Source: Corynebacterium terpenotabidum Y-11
GTDB lineage: Bacteria > Actinomycetota > Actinomycetes > Mycobacteriales > Mycobacteriaceae
Reading direction: 5' to 3'
Assembly: GCF_000418365.1 (NCBI RefSeq)
Contig: NC_021663.1
Span: forward strand, 1,488,001-1,552,000
DNA length: 64,000 nucleotides
Made by a program: the position numbers and the translations under genes. Position 1 is the stretch's first letter. Every line of letters starts with the position of its first letter. The notes under the pieces were generated by a model. The model was given only the letters and a program-made list of their open reading frames with translations, was not told where the DNA came from and did no database searches. Of this stretch, positions 19,039-29,105 are shown piece after piece.

Positions 19039-19893
19039 CTATTCGCCGCGCAGCTGGCGCATCCGCTCCGCCACCGCGTCCGTACTGATGTTCTGCGCGG
19101 TGGGCTGACTGGGATCCGTCTGGGCCTGACCGAGCGCCTGCTGGTCATTCCCGGACACCGCAGTGGCGCCGGACTGCTGATTCATCTCGGCACGCAGCTG
19201 TTCGAGGCGGGAATGCCCGGCCATCTGCACGCCTGCCTGCTCGACCTCCGCCATCCTGCCCTGCACCGAATTCTGGGCGAGCTCGGCCTGACCGAGCGCA
19301 TTGGCGTACCGGCGCTCGATCTTCTCACGGACCTGGTCGAGATTCGGCGTATCCCCGCCGGCGACCTGGTCCATCGCCTGCAGGGATTCGGCCACCTTCT
19401 CCTGCATCTTCGCCTGCTCCAGCTGGCTGAGGAGCTTGGTCCGCTCCGCCGCCTTCTGCTGCAGCTGCATCGCGTTGCGCTCCACGGCCTTCTTCGCCTG
19501 AGCGGCCTGCTGCAGCGCCTGGTCGTGGAGGCTCTTGAGATCCTCCACCGACTGCTCCGCCGTCACCAGCTGAGCCGCGAACGCCTCGGCGGCGTTCTCG
19601 TATTCGGTGGCCTTCTGCGCGTCGCCGGTTGCCCGTGCCTGGTCGGACAGGGTCAGTGCCTGCTTCGTGTTGGCCTGCAGCTTCTCGACCTCGGCAAGCT
19701 GACGGTTGAGTTTCATCTCAATCTGCCGCTGATTGCCGATCACCGCCGCCGCCTGCTGCGACAGGGCCCGATGCTGGTTCTGCGCCTCCTGGATGGCCTG
19801 CTCGATCTGCACCTTGGGATCAGCGTTCTCCTCGATCTTCGAGTCGAACAGGGCCATCAGGTACTTCCAGGCCTTGATGAACGGATTAGCCAT
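19039..19893 (-). CDS. pspA: Phage shock protein A / IM30 family
   Basis: A 284-residue coiled-coil protein with the amphipathic PspA start ([33 protein letters not shown]) and long Gln/Ala-rich helices. Family members coat and protect the cytoplasmic membrane under envelope stress. AAGGAG is about 12 bases before the ATG at 19893. It lies directly downstream of clgR, the same order as clgR-pspA (Rv2745c-Rv2744c) in M. tuberculosis, where ClgR activates pspA. Confidence 0.9.
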   Translation of the reverse strand: MANPFIKAWKYLMALFDSKIEENADPKVQIEQAIQEAQNQHRALSQQAAAVIGNQRQIEMKLNRQLAEVEKLQANTKQALTLSDQARATGDAQKATEYENAAEAFAAQLVTAEQSVEDLKSLHDQALQQAAQAKKAVERNAMQLQQKAAERTKLLSQLEQAKMQEKVAESLQAMDQVAGGDTPNLDQVREKIERRYANALGQAELAQNSVQGRMAEVEQAGVQMAGHSRLEQLRAEMNQQSGATAVSGNDQQALGQAQTDPSQPTAQNISTDAVAERMRQLRGE

Positions 19894-19949
19894 GGGTTAC
19901 ATCGACTCCTTAGCGGGGATTTTCACCGGGAACAAACAGACCGAGTATA

Positions 19950-20387
19950 TCAGTGGGCCGAGCGCGTCGGCGTCTTCTCCATACCTGCAGCCAGCTCTGC
20001 GGCCGCCACATCAAAGGCCATCATCTCTGCGGCCTCCAGGATCACGGTCGACACATGGACGCCCAGGGCGTGGCAGATACTCGCCAGCAGCTCCGAGGAG
20101 ACTTCTTTCCGCCCCCGCTCCAGTTCAGAGAGGTAACCCGGGCTCACGTTCGCGGCGACCGCCAGTTCGCGGAGGGTGCGACGGGAATCCTCGCGGAAGG
20201 ACCGCAGTGTGAGCCCCAGGGCCTCACGCAGCAGCGGTTCGGAGACCGAGGGTGCCACCGGATCGGTGGGCAGAGCGGCCGCCGTCCCGGAGGACGTCGC
20301 GGCGGGACGGACAGGGACGTCGTGGACGGGGGCACTGGTCCGCAGACTCGGGTGCCGGTGTTCAAGAAGTGTCGTGTGGTTCGCCAT
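19950..20387 (-). CDS. clgR: Clp gene regulator ClgR (XRE family)
   Basis: The 145-residue regulator has a helix-turn-helix reading [30 protein letters not shown], the characteristic ClgR motif, preceded by a longer-than-usual disordered N-terminal part (about 55 residues). ClgR activates clp protease genes and stress genes in actinobacteria and is itself degraded by Clp. ATG 20387 is chosen because GGAG is six bases upstream. The C-terminus ([17 protein letters not shown]) may be the protease-recognised end. Confidence 0.9.
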   Translation of the reverse strand: MANHTTLLEHRHPSLRTSAPVHDVPVRPAATSSGTAAALPTDPVAPSVSEPLLREALGLTLRSFREDSRRTLRELAVAANVSPGYLSELERGRKEVSSELLASICHALGVHVSTVILEAAEMMAFDVAAAELAAGMEKTPTRSAH

Positions 20388-20430
20388 CACAATCTCCAAC
20401 GGACGGTGGAGCGGTTATGTTCCCGTGAGT

Positions 20431-21015
20431 CTACCCGGTGCACCGCGACGTGCAGGATGAATGCTCGTCCAGGGCATCGACCGCCCCCCGGAGAGCCTCC
20501 AGGGCCCGGAGCACGGTGTACCAGCGGACCAGGTCACGCACGTCGTCCGCGGGCGTTCCCCCGTCGTCACGCCATCCCTCATCGAGGCTGGTGACGCGGG
20601 GTCGCCCCTCATCGAGATTCCTGCCCCAGACGCCGATCCAGACCTCTCCGACCGGGTGACCGTCCTGTCGGTCAGGACCGGCGACGCCGGTCACCCCGAC
20701 CCCCAGATCCGCCTGACACCGCAGCGCGGCGCCCCGGGCGAGCTCCCCGGCGACCGTCGGGTCCACCGGGCCGACCCGGTCCAGCAGAACCGGATCCACC
20801 CCAGCCAGGGAGACCTTGAGATCGGTGGCGTACACCACGAGGCCACCGCGCAAGACAGTCGACGCACCGGGCACCGTGGCCACGGTCGCCGCGATCCGAC
20901 CGGCGGTGAGCGACTCGGCCGTGGCGAAGGTCAGTCCGGCGTCGGTGGCTGCCCGGACCAGACCGGCAGCCGCGGCAGACGCGGCGTCTTCCACCCGGTC
21001 CGGACCCACTGTCAC
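20431..21015 (-). CDS. cinA: CinA C-terminal domain protein (nicotinamide-nucleotide amidase)
   Basis: The 194-residue product is only the CinA C-terminal (PncC) domain, which deamidates nicotinamide mononucleotide: ATAESLTAGRIAATVATVPGAS, then GGLVVYATDLKVSLAGV and VGVTGVAGPD. The GTG at 21015 overlaps the pgsA stop (GTGA), so it is coupled to pgsA. The COG1058 N-terminal domain of full CinA is absent, as is usual for this actinobacterial gene. Confidence 0.88.
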   Translation of the reverse strand: MTVGPDRVEDAASAAAAGLVRAATDAGLTFATAESLTAGRIAATVATVPGASTVLRGGLVVYATDLKVSLAGVDPVLLDRVGPVDPTVAGELARGAALRCQADLGVGVTGVAGPDRQDGHPVGEVWIGVWGRNLDEGRPRVTSLDEGWRDDGGTPADDVRDLVRWYTVLRALEALRGAVDALDEHSSCTSRCTG

Positions 21016-21659
21016 TGCTCCGGACGGTTGCGGGAGTCCACCAGGTACTGGACGCCGGTCACCAGGGTGACGGCCACGGCCAGCAGGATCAGCGGAACAG
21101 TGATCCAGTCGGTCCAGTCCGGCAACGGTGCGATAACCATCGCCACCGCAACTGTCTGCAGGACGGTCTTGAGTTTCCCGCCCTTGGATGCCGGCACGAC
21201 CTTGCCGCGTCGGGCCAGGACTGTCCGCCACACGGTGATCCCGAGTTCACGGACGACGATGACGATCGTGACCCACCACCACAGGTCGCCGAGGATGTTC
21301 AGCGACACCATCGCCGAGATCATCAGGGCCTTGTCCGCTACCGGATCAGCAAGCTTGCCGTAGTCGGTAATGACCTCGTAGCGACGGGCGAGGAACCCGT
21401 CGAGCTGGTCGGTCATCATCAGTGCGCAGAACGCGGCCAGCGCCCACCACCGCAACGAGGTGTGAAGTTCCCTGGCCCCGTCCAACGGACCGGCGGCGAT
21501 GAGCAGCCAGACAAAGAAGGGGATGAGCACGATCCTGATGGTCGTCAGGACATTGGGGACGTTGTAGCGGTGGACGGCACGGCCCGTGGTGGACCGCCGC
21601 CAACGGGGGCCGTGATGACGGTGCTCTCTGCTCTTGTCCTGTGTCTCCTGCACGGCCAC
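21012..21659 (-). CDS. pgsA: CDP-alcohol phosphatidyltransferase (phosphatidylglycerophosphate synthase type)
   Basis: A 215-residue integral membrane enzyme with the CDP-alcohol phosphotransferase motif D-x2-DG-x2-AR-x8-G-x3-D-x3-D, seen in TDQLDGFLARRYE and DYGKLADPVADK. Such enzymes transfer a phosphatidyl group from CDP-diacylglycerol to glycerol-3-phosphate. The arrangement pgsA-cinA-clgR-pspA matches M. tuberculosis Rv2746c-Rv2744c. GTG at 21659 is the start used. Substrate is by family and context. Confidence 0.88.
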   Translation of the reverse strand: MAVQETQDKSREHRHHGPRWRRSTTGRAVHRYNVPNVLTTIRIVLIPFFVWLLIAAGPLDGARELHTSLRWWALAAFCALMMTDQLDGFLARRYEVITDYGKLADPVADKALMISAMVSLNILGDLWWWVTIVIVVRELGITVWRTVLARRGKVVPASKGGKLKTVLQTVAVAMVIAPLPDWTDWITVPLILLAVAVTLVTGVQYLVDSRNRPEQ

Positions 21660-21716
21660 CAGTTTACCTGTAGGCCCCCCGGACCTGCTTCCACGGGGCC
21701 ACCGGTCTGTTGCCTC

Positions 21717-22772
21717 CTAGCGGTCGGACGCCTCGGCCGGGGCCGCATCGCTGTCCAGGACATGGCGTTCCGGACGCTCCACCTTCACGTTCCTGGACTT
21801 GATGAGGCTGGCGATGATCGTCGCCGTGAGCACACCGACAATCACCAGGAGGGACATTGGGGTGGAGATCTCCGGCGCACCGTGCACGCCTTCACCGCCG
21901 TTGATGAACGGCAGGTTATTCTCGTGCAGTGCGTGGAAGACCATCTTCACACCGATGAAGGCGAGGATGATGCCCAGCCCGTAGGGCAGGAACACGAGGC
22001 GTTCCAGCAGCCCACCCAACAGGAAGTACATCTGGCGCAGACCCATGAGGGACAGGGCGTTGGCGGTGAAGACGATGTAGGGCTCCTGGGTGATGCCGTA
22101 AATGGCCGGGATCGAATCCAGGGCGAAGACCAGATCGGTGACCCCGATGGCGATGAGACAGACGAACAGCGGTGTGAGGACCAGCTTTCCGGCACGCCGG
22201 AGGAAGAGTTTGTCGGACTCGTAGCCTTCCGAGACCGGAATGACCTTCCGGATGAACTTGATGAGCTTCATGTCGTTCGGATCGGTCTCCGGGACATCCC
22301 GGACCTCGTCGAGAACGGTCTTCAGCGCGATCCACAGCAGGAACAGACCGAAGAGGTAGAAGACGTCCGACCAGGCTTCGATGATCGCGGCGCCGAGAGC
22401 GATGAAGATTCCGCGGAAGACCAGGGACAGCGCGATACCGATGAGCAGCACCTTCTGCTGGTACTTCGGGGGGATCTTGAATGCGCCCATGAGCAGGGCG
22501 AAGACGAAGAGGTTGTCCACGCTGAGAGCCTTCTCCGTGACGTAGCCGGAGAAGAACTCCATACCGTGGGCGTGTGGGTCGCCCGGCTCGCCCCAGGTGA
22601 ACCAGAGGAAGATGCCGAAGGCGACGGACAGCAGCACGTAGAAGAGGGTCCAGAAACCGGACTCCTTCATCGACGGAGCGTGCGGTTTGCGCACGTGGGA
22701 ATAGAAGTCGAAAACGAAGAACCCGGCGATCACGGCAATCGTGATGACCCAGGTGAGAGCATTTACTTCCAT
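21717..22772 (-). CDS. TerC/Alx-family metal ion transporter
   Basis: A 351-residue polytopic membrane protein of the TerC family: EKALSVDNLFVFALLMGAF, GVTDLVFALDSIPAIYGIT and GLRQMYFLLGGLLERLVFLPYG carry the conserved acidic residues. TerC/Alx proteins export manganese or handle other metals at the membrane. ATG 22772 (MEVNALTW) is the conserved start. A probable manganese riboswitch lies directly upstream, which strongly supports a role in Mn2+ export. Confidence 0.9.
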   Translation of the reverse strand: MEVNALTWVITIAVIAGFFVFDFYSHVRKPHAPSMKESGFWTLFYVLLSVAFGIFLWFTWGEPGDPHAHGMEFFSGYVTEKALSVDNLFVFALLMGAFKIPPKYQQKVLLIGIALSLVFRGIFIALGAAIIEAWSDVFYLFGLFLLWIALKTVLDEVRDVPETDPNDMKLIKFIRKVIPVSEGYESDKLFLRRAGKLVLTPLFVCLIAIGVTDLVFALDSIPAIYGITQEPYIVFTANALSLMGLRQMYFLLGGLLERLVFLPYGLGIILAFIGVKMVFHALHENNLPFINGGEGVHGAPEISTPMSLLVIVGVLTATIIASLIKSRNVKVERPERHVLDSDAAPAEASDR

Positions 22773-22808
22773 GACGGAATGAACCTCCGGTCGCGGCGAA
22801 CGGTGACC

Positions 22809-22950
22809 GGAGGTCTCCCCCACCACCGACCGCTCTTGGCGGGCCACCGGTGGCCGACACGACCGGGTGGTGGTCGACCCCGCTATGGAGCGGGTCGACT
22901 GGGACCACCGTGTTGACGATCTGTGTCGCGGGCGGGGTACTCCCCTCCAT
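22809..22950 (-). promoter_or_regulatory. Probable yybP-ykoY manganese riboswitch upstream of terC
   Basis: On the minus strand the leader has the yybP-ykoY hallmarks in order: GGGGAGTA (22945-22938), a following CCGTCAAC-like segment (ATCGTCAACACGG, about 22919-22907), a long variable stem (GTCGACCC...GGGTCGAC), and closing GAGACCTCC (22817-22809). In this class Mn2+ binding turns on terC/alx-type genes. Location before a TerC gene is the classic context. A covariance search would settle it. Confidence 0.75.
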
Positions 22951-22961
22951 GACAAGGCAAG

Positions 22962-22967
22962 AGTCTA
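22962..22967 (-). promoter_or_regulatory. -10 box of terC leader transcript
   Basis: TAGACT on the minus strand lies about 12 bases before the riboswitch core, giving a leader of roughly 180 nt before the terC ATG. Confidence 0.5.
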
Positions 22968-22993
22968 GCAGAGTGCATCCGACGGTGACGGGA

Positions 22994-25900
22994 TCAGAAG
23001 ACCCCGCCGTTGGCGGAAGGATCGGCCGCCACCACACGCGTCGCCGACTCCTGCGCGGCGGCTCCGCCCGCCTCGCCGGTGGCCCCTTCCCAGTCGGAGG
23101 GGTCCTCCTCGCCGAGCAGATCCTTCGGCGCATCCGCCGGATCCGCCCCCTTGATCATCCAGAGCATCGTCTCCAGTTCCTCCGGTTTCACCAGCACTTC
23201 GCGGGCCTTGGATCCTTCCGAGGGGCCGACCACACCGCGGGTCTCCATGAGATCCATGAGACGGCCTGCCTTGGCGAACCCGATGCGCAGCTTGCGCTGC
23301 AGCATCGAGGTTGACCCGAACTGACTGCTCACCACCAGTTCGACCGCCTGCAGGAGATCCTCGAGATCGTCACCGATGTCGGCGTCGATCTCCTTCTTCG
23401 CCTCGACACTCTTGTCCTCGGTGACGCCGTCGGTGTAAGCCGGTTCGGCCTGCGCCTTGGCGGCGTCGACCACGGCCTGGACTTCCTCGTCAGTGACGAA
23501 GGCACCCTGCAGACGCTTCGGCTTGTTCGCCCCCTGCGGGATGAACAGGCCGTCGCCCATGCCGATCAGCTTCTCGGCACCGCCCTGGTCGAGGATGACC
23601 CGGGAATCCGTCAGCGACGAGGTGGCAAACGCCAGGCGGGACGGCACGTTGGTCTTGATCAGGCCGGTGACGACGTCGACCGACGGACGCTGCGTCGCGA
23701 GCACCAGGTGGATACCGGCAGCGCGGGCCTTCTGGGTGATCCGGACGATGGCGTCCTCGATCTCCTTCGGGGCGGTCATCATCAGGTCGGCGAGCTCGTC
23801 GACGACACAGACGATGTACGGGTAGGGCCGGTACTCCCGCTCGGAACCGGGCGGGGTCTCGAATTCGCCGGAGGTGATCTTCCGGTTGAAGTCCTTGATG
23901 TGGCGCACCCGGGCGAACTTCATGTCCATGTACCGCTGCTCCATCTCCTCGACCAGCCAGGTCAGCGCGGACGCCGCCTTCTTGGGCTGGGTGATGATCG
24001 GGGTGATGAGGTGCGGGATCCCTTCATAGGGGGTCAGTTCCACCATCTTGGGGTCGACGAGGATCAGGCGGACCTCCTCCGGGGTCGCGCGCGTGAGGAT
24101 CGAGACGAGCAGGGAGTTGACGAAGGCGGACTTACCCGAGCCGGTGGAACCGGCGACGAGCAGGTGCGGCATCTTCTGGATCGAGTGGGCCACCATGTCG
24201 CCCTCGATGTCCTTGCCGAGACCGATGAGCATCGGGTCGGTGTCCTGAGCGACGGCAGGGGCGTGCAGCACATCGCCGAGCCGCACCATTTCCCGATCGG
24301 AGTTGGGCACCTCGATACCGACCGCGGACTTGCCCGGGATCGGGGTGAGCAGGCGAACATTGTCCGTCGCCGCCGCATAGGCGATGTTGGACTGGAGGTT
24401 GGTGATCTTCGAGACCTTCACGCCCGGACCGAGTTCCACCTCGTAACGGGTCACCGTCGGTCCCCGGGAGAACCCGGTCACCACAGCGTCGATCTTGAAC
24501 TCGGTGAAGACCTCGGTGATCGCCTCGATCATCCGGTCATTGGCCGCGCTGTGCAGTGTCGGCGCCTCACCAGGGATGAGCAGGTCGGTCGACGGCAGCT
24601 GGTAATCGCCGTCCGCGTGACGGGCCGCCGCAGCGACCGGGGCGGACGCGGGTGCCGGCCCCTTGACGGTGGCGGCGTCCACCCCGGACCGTGCCGCGAT
24701 ACGACGGCGCGCTTCTTCGATTGCCGGGGACGGGCGGGACGCCACCGGGGTGGGGGCAGGTGCGGTCTCCTCGGATTCAGCAACCGAATCCTCGGCAGGC
24801 TCCGGTGCGACCTGTTCCAGGAGATCCTGGTCCACGTCATCGACCGGGAAGACACTGGTGTCGAAGTGGTCGGCTTCACTCCAGAAGTCGTCGGGCGCGA
24901 GAGGGCCCGGGTCGGCACCTACGGGCAAGCCCGGGATGACCTCGGTGACGGCGTTGTCGTCGACGTCGTCCAAGGGGTAGTTGTCCATCGGGCTGCCGAC
25001 GGCCCCGTGGACCGGGCGTTCCGGATGCGGGAGGTGCCGCGGGGCAGGGCGGAGCCGCCGGAGCTCCCGCGGAGCAGCGTCCGCGTCCGGGTCCACGGGA
25101 CCCAGGTCGGTCTCCCGGTCCGCGGATGCGTCCCGGTCGCCCCGACGGACACCGGAGATTCCGAGCCAGGAGGTCAGTTCCCGACCGAGTTCAGCGACAG
25201 TCATCCCGGTCAGCTGCAGCGCACCGTAGACGATGGCCAGCAGCAGCAGCGGTACGGCCAGGAAGGCGCTGAAGCCCACCACCATCGGGCCACCGATGAG
25301 GCTGCCGACCATGCCGCCGGCAGTTCCCCGGCCCGACACGGTGTCCGGCTGACCGGCGAGGATGTGGAAGATCCCGAGAACCCCGAGGACGACGAGCGCG
25401 GTGCCCACGGCCAGCCTGATCCGGGAATGCTGGGTGGTCCCGACACCGACCATAAGAACCCAGGCAGCGCCGAGGAGCAGCACCGGGATGACGTGCGCCC
25501 CGGCCCCGATCAGCCAGGTGCAGGCGAAGGCGATCCCGGAACCCACCGCACCACCGATACCGAACCAGAGCGCCGCGGCGAGGACGACCGCCAGGGCGAC
25601 CGCGCCGAGCGCCGGTCCGTCGGCGCCACCGCCGATCCGGTGTCGCTCCGTCACCGCACCACGGTCGACGCCGGTGTCCGCGGAATTCCCACCTTGGTCG
25701 GTGTGACGTGCCCGGGCGCGGTCCAACACCGTGGTGGGGACTGCGTCGTTGTCGTGCTCGTTGTCGGTGACCTGCTCCGAGGTCCGACGTCCGGACTTCT
25801 TCGTCTGACCGGACGGGCGGGAGTGCCCGGACTCCCGGCCAGAGCCAGGTCGACTCAGCTGTGAGGTCGACTCCCCACGGCGTGCCCCACGCTGTGACGC

Positions 25901-26221
25901 ACGCTCTGCCCCGCGCTGTGCTCCACCCTGGGACCCGGTCGCACCGCGACTTGTCCGGTCCTCGCGCTGATCGACCCCGTCAGTGAACAGGTCGCCCTCG
26001 GAGTCCCCCTGGAGCGAGACCTTCCGGGCGAACCCGCCGATACCGCGCGCGGCACCACCGAACAGCGAGCCCAGGGAGGAACCGACGACGCCGAAGGCGC
26101 CCGAGGTCCGTTCAAAGTCGCTCGTGTCGTAGCTGGGGGTACGCCGGGCCGGGGCGGACGCGGCAGACCCGCGACCGGAGGGCCGGGTGGTCGACGTTCT
26201 GGAGCGGCTGGTCGTAGGCAT
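22994..26221 (-). CDS. ftsK: DNA translocase FtsK
   Basis: The 1075-residue septal DNA pump coordinates chromosome segregation with division. In order: a disordered Ser/Arg-rich N-terminus (about 1-200), four membrane helices (about 205-350), a Pro/Glu-rich linker, the beta domain, a RecA-like motor with Walker A in [13 protein letters not shown] near residue 690 and Walker [13 protein letters not shown], and the gamma winged helix at the C-terminus ([21 protein letters not shown]). TAGACT ends seven bases before the ATG, so the mRNA is probably leaderless. Confidence 0.95.
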   Translation of the reverse strand: MPTTSRSRTSTTRPSGRGSAASAPARRTPSYDTSDFERTSGAFGVVGSSLGSLFGGAARGIGGFARKVSLQGDSEGDLFTDGVDQREDRTSRGATGSQGGAQRGAERASQRGARRGESTSQLSRPGSGRESGHSRPSGQTKKSGRRTSEQVTDNEHDNDAVPTTVLDRARARHTDQGGNSADTGVDRGAVTERHRIGGGADGPALGAVALAVVLAAALWFGIGGAVGSGIAFACTWLIGAGAHVIPVLLLGAAWVLMVGVGTTQHSRIRLAVGTALVVLGVLGIFHILAGQPDTVSGRGTAGGMVGSLIGGPMVVGFSAFLAVPLLLLAIVYGALQLTGMTVAELGRELTSWLGISGVRRGDRDASADRETDLGPVDPDADAAPRELRRLRPAPRHLPHPERPVHGAVGSPMDNYPLDDVDDNAVTEVIPGLPVGADPGPLAPDDFWSEADHFDTSVFPVDDVDQDLLEQVAPEPAEDSVAESEETAPAPTPVASRPSPAIEEARRRIAARSGVDAATVKGPAPASAPVAAAARHADGDYQLPSTDLLIPGEAPTLHSAANDRMIEAITEVFTEFKIDAVVTGFSRGPTVTRYEVELGPGVKVSKITNLQSNIAYAAATDNVRLLTPIPGKSAVGIEVPNSDREMVRLGDVLHAPAVAQDTDPMLIGLGKDIEGDMVAHSIQKMPHLLVAGSTGSGKSAFVNSLLVSILTRATPEEVRLILVDPKMVELTPYEGIPHLITPIITQPKKAASALTWLVEEMEQRYMDMKFARVRHIKDFNRKITSGEFETPPGSEREYRPYPYIVCVVDELADLMMTAPKEIEDAIVRITQKARAAGIHLVLATQRPSVDVVTGLIKTNVPSRLAFATSSLTDSRVILDQGGAEKLIGMGDGLFIPQGANKPKRLQGAFVTDEEVQAVVDAAKAQAEPAYTDGVTEDKSVEAKKEIDADIGDDLEDLLQAVELVVSSQFGSTSMLQRKLRIGFAKAGRLMDLMETRGVVGPSEGSKAREVLVKPEELETMLWMIKGADPADAPKDLLGEEDPSDWEGATGEAGGAAAQESATRVVAADPSANGGVF

Positions 26222-26228
26222 GCCTGTC

Positions 26229-26234
26229 AGTCTA
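26229..26234 (-). promoter_or_regulatory. -10 box for leaderless ftsK transcript
   Basis: TAGACT on the minus strand, seven bases before the ftsK ATG at 26221. Confidence 0.5.
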
Positions 26235-26290
26235 ACCCGATAACAACATCTTCAACAGTTGCAACACGCGTCACAACTACCTCAGGTCCG

Positions 26291-26914
26291 TCAGATCGAC
26301 CGTCGAACCACCGTATCGACCGGCCCCTCAAAGGTCAGGTTGCAGGCCTTGTCCCGACCATAGAGCCACAGGACGATTTCCGGAGCCTCGCCCGTCACCG
26401 TCACCGTTGACGCTGCATTGCCGACGGTCAGCCGGTCCTTCTCCCCGCCGTCACCGTCGGTACGCACCAGATGCACCGACGGTCCCGAGGAACTGAGGAA
26501 ACCCCGGCCTGCGGTACGCGCGGCAAGCCAGAGCTCGTCCCGCACCGACTGCGGCAGATCACGGGGCACCCACTCCCCTCCCCCACGCCGCACATCCTCA
26601 TGGTGCACGAAATTCTCCGCGAGATTGATGAAGCGGTCCGCCCACCGCATCGGGTTCCACACCGGCGGACCACTGCGGTAGGCCTCAACCAGTTCGGCGT
26701 ACGGTCGCTCGCCGACCCGGTCACTGACCGAATCCAGGTGTCCCGACAGGGCGCCGATGAACATCCCCGCCGCAGCATCCGGACGGGACTCGCGGACCAC
26801 CAGGTGGACGGCGAGATCACGGGTGGTCCACCCCTCGCAGAGCGTCGGGGCGTCCGGCCCCGTGGACAGCAGAAGGTCCGCCAGGGACGTGCGTTCATCA
26901 TGGGAGACTGACAT
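26291..26914 (-). CDS. TIGR03085-type metal-binding protein (DinB/MDMPI-like)
   Basis: A 207-residue protein of the TIGR03085 group, related to mycothiol-dependent maleylpyruvate isomerases and DinB-fold proteins. Metal-ligand histidines are visible in RDLAVHLVVRES and AENFVHHEDVRR. The N-terminal LLLSTGPDAPTLCEGWTTRDLAVH block is typical. It sits between ftsK and rnj, the same place as in C. glutamicum as I recall it. ATG 26914 has GGAG only two bases away but TAACAT eight bases upstream; ATG 26935 is the alternative. Reaction unknown. Confidence 0.82.
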   Translation of the reverse strand: MSVSHDERTSLADLLLSTGPDAPTLCEGWTTRDLAVHLVVRESRPDAAAGMFIGALSGHLDSVSDRVGERPYAELVEAYRSGPPVWNPMRWADRFINLAENFVHHEDVRRGGGEWVPRDLPQSVRDELWLAARTAGRGFLSSSGPSVHLVRTDGDGGEKDRLTVGNAASTVTVTGEAPEIVLWLYGRDKACNLTFEGPVDTVVRRSI

Positions 26915-26982
26915 GTCTCCGGATGTTACGCGCATCCCTGACGGACCGTAGCTCAGGAGCAGCGCCCGTCAGACCGCGACCG

Positions 26983-29097
26983 TCACAGTGAGGGTGCGTG
27001 GTCCTCCGGATCGAGCTCCTCGACGACCTCGCTGGTCATCGGGACGATCGTCGGGACGATCAGCGGTTCACGCTTCCACTTGTCCTTGACAAACTTCGCG
27101 ACCTTGCGACGCAGGGCCTGCGCCATCCGGTACGGGTCGTTCTCACCCTGGCCTGCGAGATCGAGCATCGAGTTGTCCACGACTTCGGCGACCTGCTTCA
27201 TCATGGCCTTCGCGTCATCGGAGAAGCCCTTGGCCACGACGTGCGGATCCTCCAGCGGGCGACCACTGCGGTTGTCGATGACGACCGTGACGGAGATGAG
27301 ACCGCCCTCGGACATCGCGGTGCGGTCCTCGATCTCCTCGGCTCCGACATCACCCATGGTGACGCCGTCGACGTAGAGGTTACCGACTGGAATCTGGCCG
27401 ACGACCTTGGCGTGACCGTCGACGAGGTCGACGACGACACCGTTCTGGGCGAGGACCGTGTTGTCCGGGTTGACTCCGGTGGAGATCGCCAGCTGACGGT
27501 TGGCCCGCAGGTGGCGCCACTCGCCGTGGACCGGCATGGCGTTGCGCGGACGTGCGGCGTTGTAGAGGAACAGCAGTTCCCCGGAGTAGCCGTGGCCGGA
27601 GGTGTGGACCATGGCGTCCTTACCGGTGACGACCTCGGCACCGATCTGGGACAGCATGTTGATCACACCGAAGACCGCCTCCTCGTTACCGGGGACCAGC
27701 GACGAGGACAGGATGATGAGGTCACCCGGGCGGATGGTGATCTGCCGGTGCTCACGGCGGGCCATCCGGGACAGGGCGGCCATCGGCTCACCCTGGGTGC
27801 CGGTGGTGATCAGCACGACCTTGTGCGGAGCCAGGCGGGAGGCCTCGTCCATCGAGACGATGGTGCCACGCGGGGCGGTGAGCAGACCGAGCCGCTCGGC
27901 GATCTCCATGTTGCGGATCATCGACCGGCCGTTGAAAGCGACCTTGCGGCCGGCCTTGACGGCGGCGTCGACAGCCATCTGCACACGGGAGACGTTCGAG
28001 GCGAAGGACGCCACGAGGACGCGCTGCTTCGCGTTGGCGATCAGCCGGTCCAGGGTGGGGGCGATGCCGGCCTCCGACGGGGAGACGCCGGGGGTGGTGG
28101 CGTTCGTCGAGTCGCAGAGGAACAGATCGATACCCTCGTCACCGAAGCGGGACAGGGCCGGCAGGTCGGTCGGACGACCGTCTGCCGGAGTCTGGTCCAG
28201 CTTGACGTCACCGGTGTGGACCAGCAGGCCGGCCGGGGTCTTCAGGGCGATACCGAGGCACTCCGGGATGGAGTGGCCCACGTTGAAGAACCGGAGGTCG
28301 AAGGGACCGCGGTTCTCATGGGAGGTGTCATCGACCTGGATCAGCTTCGGACGCTGCCGGTGCTCCTGGCACTTCGCTGCGATGAGCGCGCAGGTGAAGC
28401 GCGAAGCGATGATCGGGATGTCCGCACGCTGCTTGAGCAGCCACGGGATCGCGCCGATGTGGTCCTCGTGGCCGTGGGTGACGACGAGCGCCTCGACACG
28501 GTCCCACTTGCCCTCGAGGTAGGAGAAGTCAGGGAGGATGAGGTCCACGCCCGGTTCGCCCGAGGACGGGAACAGCACACCACAGTCGATGATGAGCAGC
28601 CGGTCGTGGTACTCGAAGACGGTCATGTTGCGGCCGATCTCGGAGATACCGCCGAGCGCGACGAGACGCAGGCCGTTCTTCGGTGCCTTCGGCGGCTTCG
28701 GCAGGCGCTGGGTGAGGTCGGCACCCTGCATGGTCTGGATGGCATTCTTCCGGCGGTCACCGCCACCGCGGTTGCCGCCACCCCGGTTAGCGCCACGGCT
28801 GCCGCCGCGGTTGCCGTTGTCGCGGTTGCTGTCGCCACCGGCGCTGCGGTTACCGCTGCGGGACCGGCGGGACCGGTTACGGTTGCCGCCGGTGGAGGAA
28901 CGGTTCTCGGAACCGTCCTTCGCACCGGTGTCGGAGGAACGGTCAGGCTGTGCCTGATCCGCCTGCTGGGCTGCGGCGACCCCGCCGTCGTTGAAGGTGG
29001 GGGTACCGGTGGTCGCGTCGGCGGCCGCGGCCGTCTCCGCGCTGGGCGGAGCAGCCTTACGGGTCACCTTGCGGGCCCGGGAACGGTTGTCAGTCAT
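26983..29097 (-). CDS. rnj: Ribonuclease J
   Basis: The 704-residue metallo-beta-lactamase nuclease processes and degrades mRNA and matures rRNA ends. The catalytic zinc motif HGHEDH is near residue 210, followed by the beta-CASP domain (FLCDSTNATTPG, ATTPGVSPSE, ITTGTQGEPMAALSRMA). A disordered N-terminal region of about 130 residues is rich in Arg, Gly and Asn, typical of actinobacterial RNase J. AAGGAC precedes the ATG. It follows dapA by eight bases and is probably co-transcribed. Confidence 0.95.
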   Translation of the reverse strand: MTDNRSRARKVTRKAAPPSAETAAAADATTGTPTFNDGGVAAAQQADQAQPDRSSDTGAKDGSENRSSTGGNRNRSRRSRSGNRSAGGDSNRDNGNRGGSRGANRGGGNRGGGDRRKNAIQTMQGADLTQRLPKPPKAPKNGLRLVALGGISEIGRNMTVFEYHDRLLIIDCGVLFPSSGEPGVDLILPDFSYLEGKWDRVEALVVTHGHEDHIGAIPWLLKQRADIPIIASRFTCALIAAKCQEHRQRPKLIQVDDTSHENRGPFDLRFFNVGHSIPECLGIALKTPAGLLVHTGDVKLDQTPADGRPTDLPALSRFGDEGIDLFLCDSTNATTPGVSPSEAGIAPTLDRLIANAKQRVLVASFASNVSRVQMAVDAAVKAGRKVAFNGRSMIRNMEIAERLGLLTAPRGTIVSMDEASRLAPHKVVLITTGTQGEPMAALSRMARREHRQITIRPGDLIILSSSLVPGNEEAVFGVINMLSQIGAEVVTGKDAMVHTSGHGYSGELLFLYNAARPRNAMPVHGEWRHLRANRQLAISTGVNPDNTVLAQNGVVVDLVDGHAKVVGQIPVGNLYVDGVTMGDVGAEEIEDRTAMSEGGLISVTVVIDNRSGRPLEDPHVVAKGFSDDAKAMMKQVAEVVDNSMLDLAGQGENDPYRMAQALRRKVAKFVKDKWKREPLIVPTIVPMTSEVVEELDPEDHAPSL

Positions 29098-29105
29098 TCG
29101 TGTCC

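Noticed and set aside
23708..25864. 718-codon open frame opposite ftsK
   Set aside because: It mirrors the codon structure of ftsK on the other strand and has no recognisable domain or start signal.
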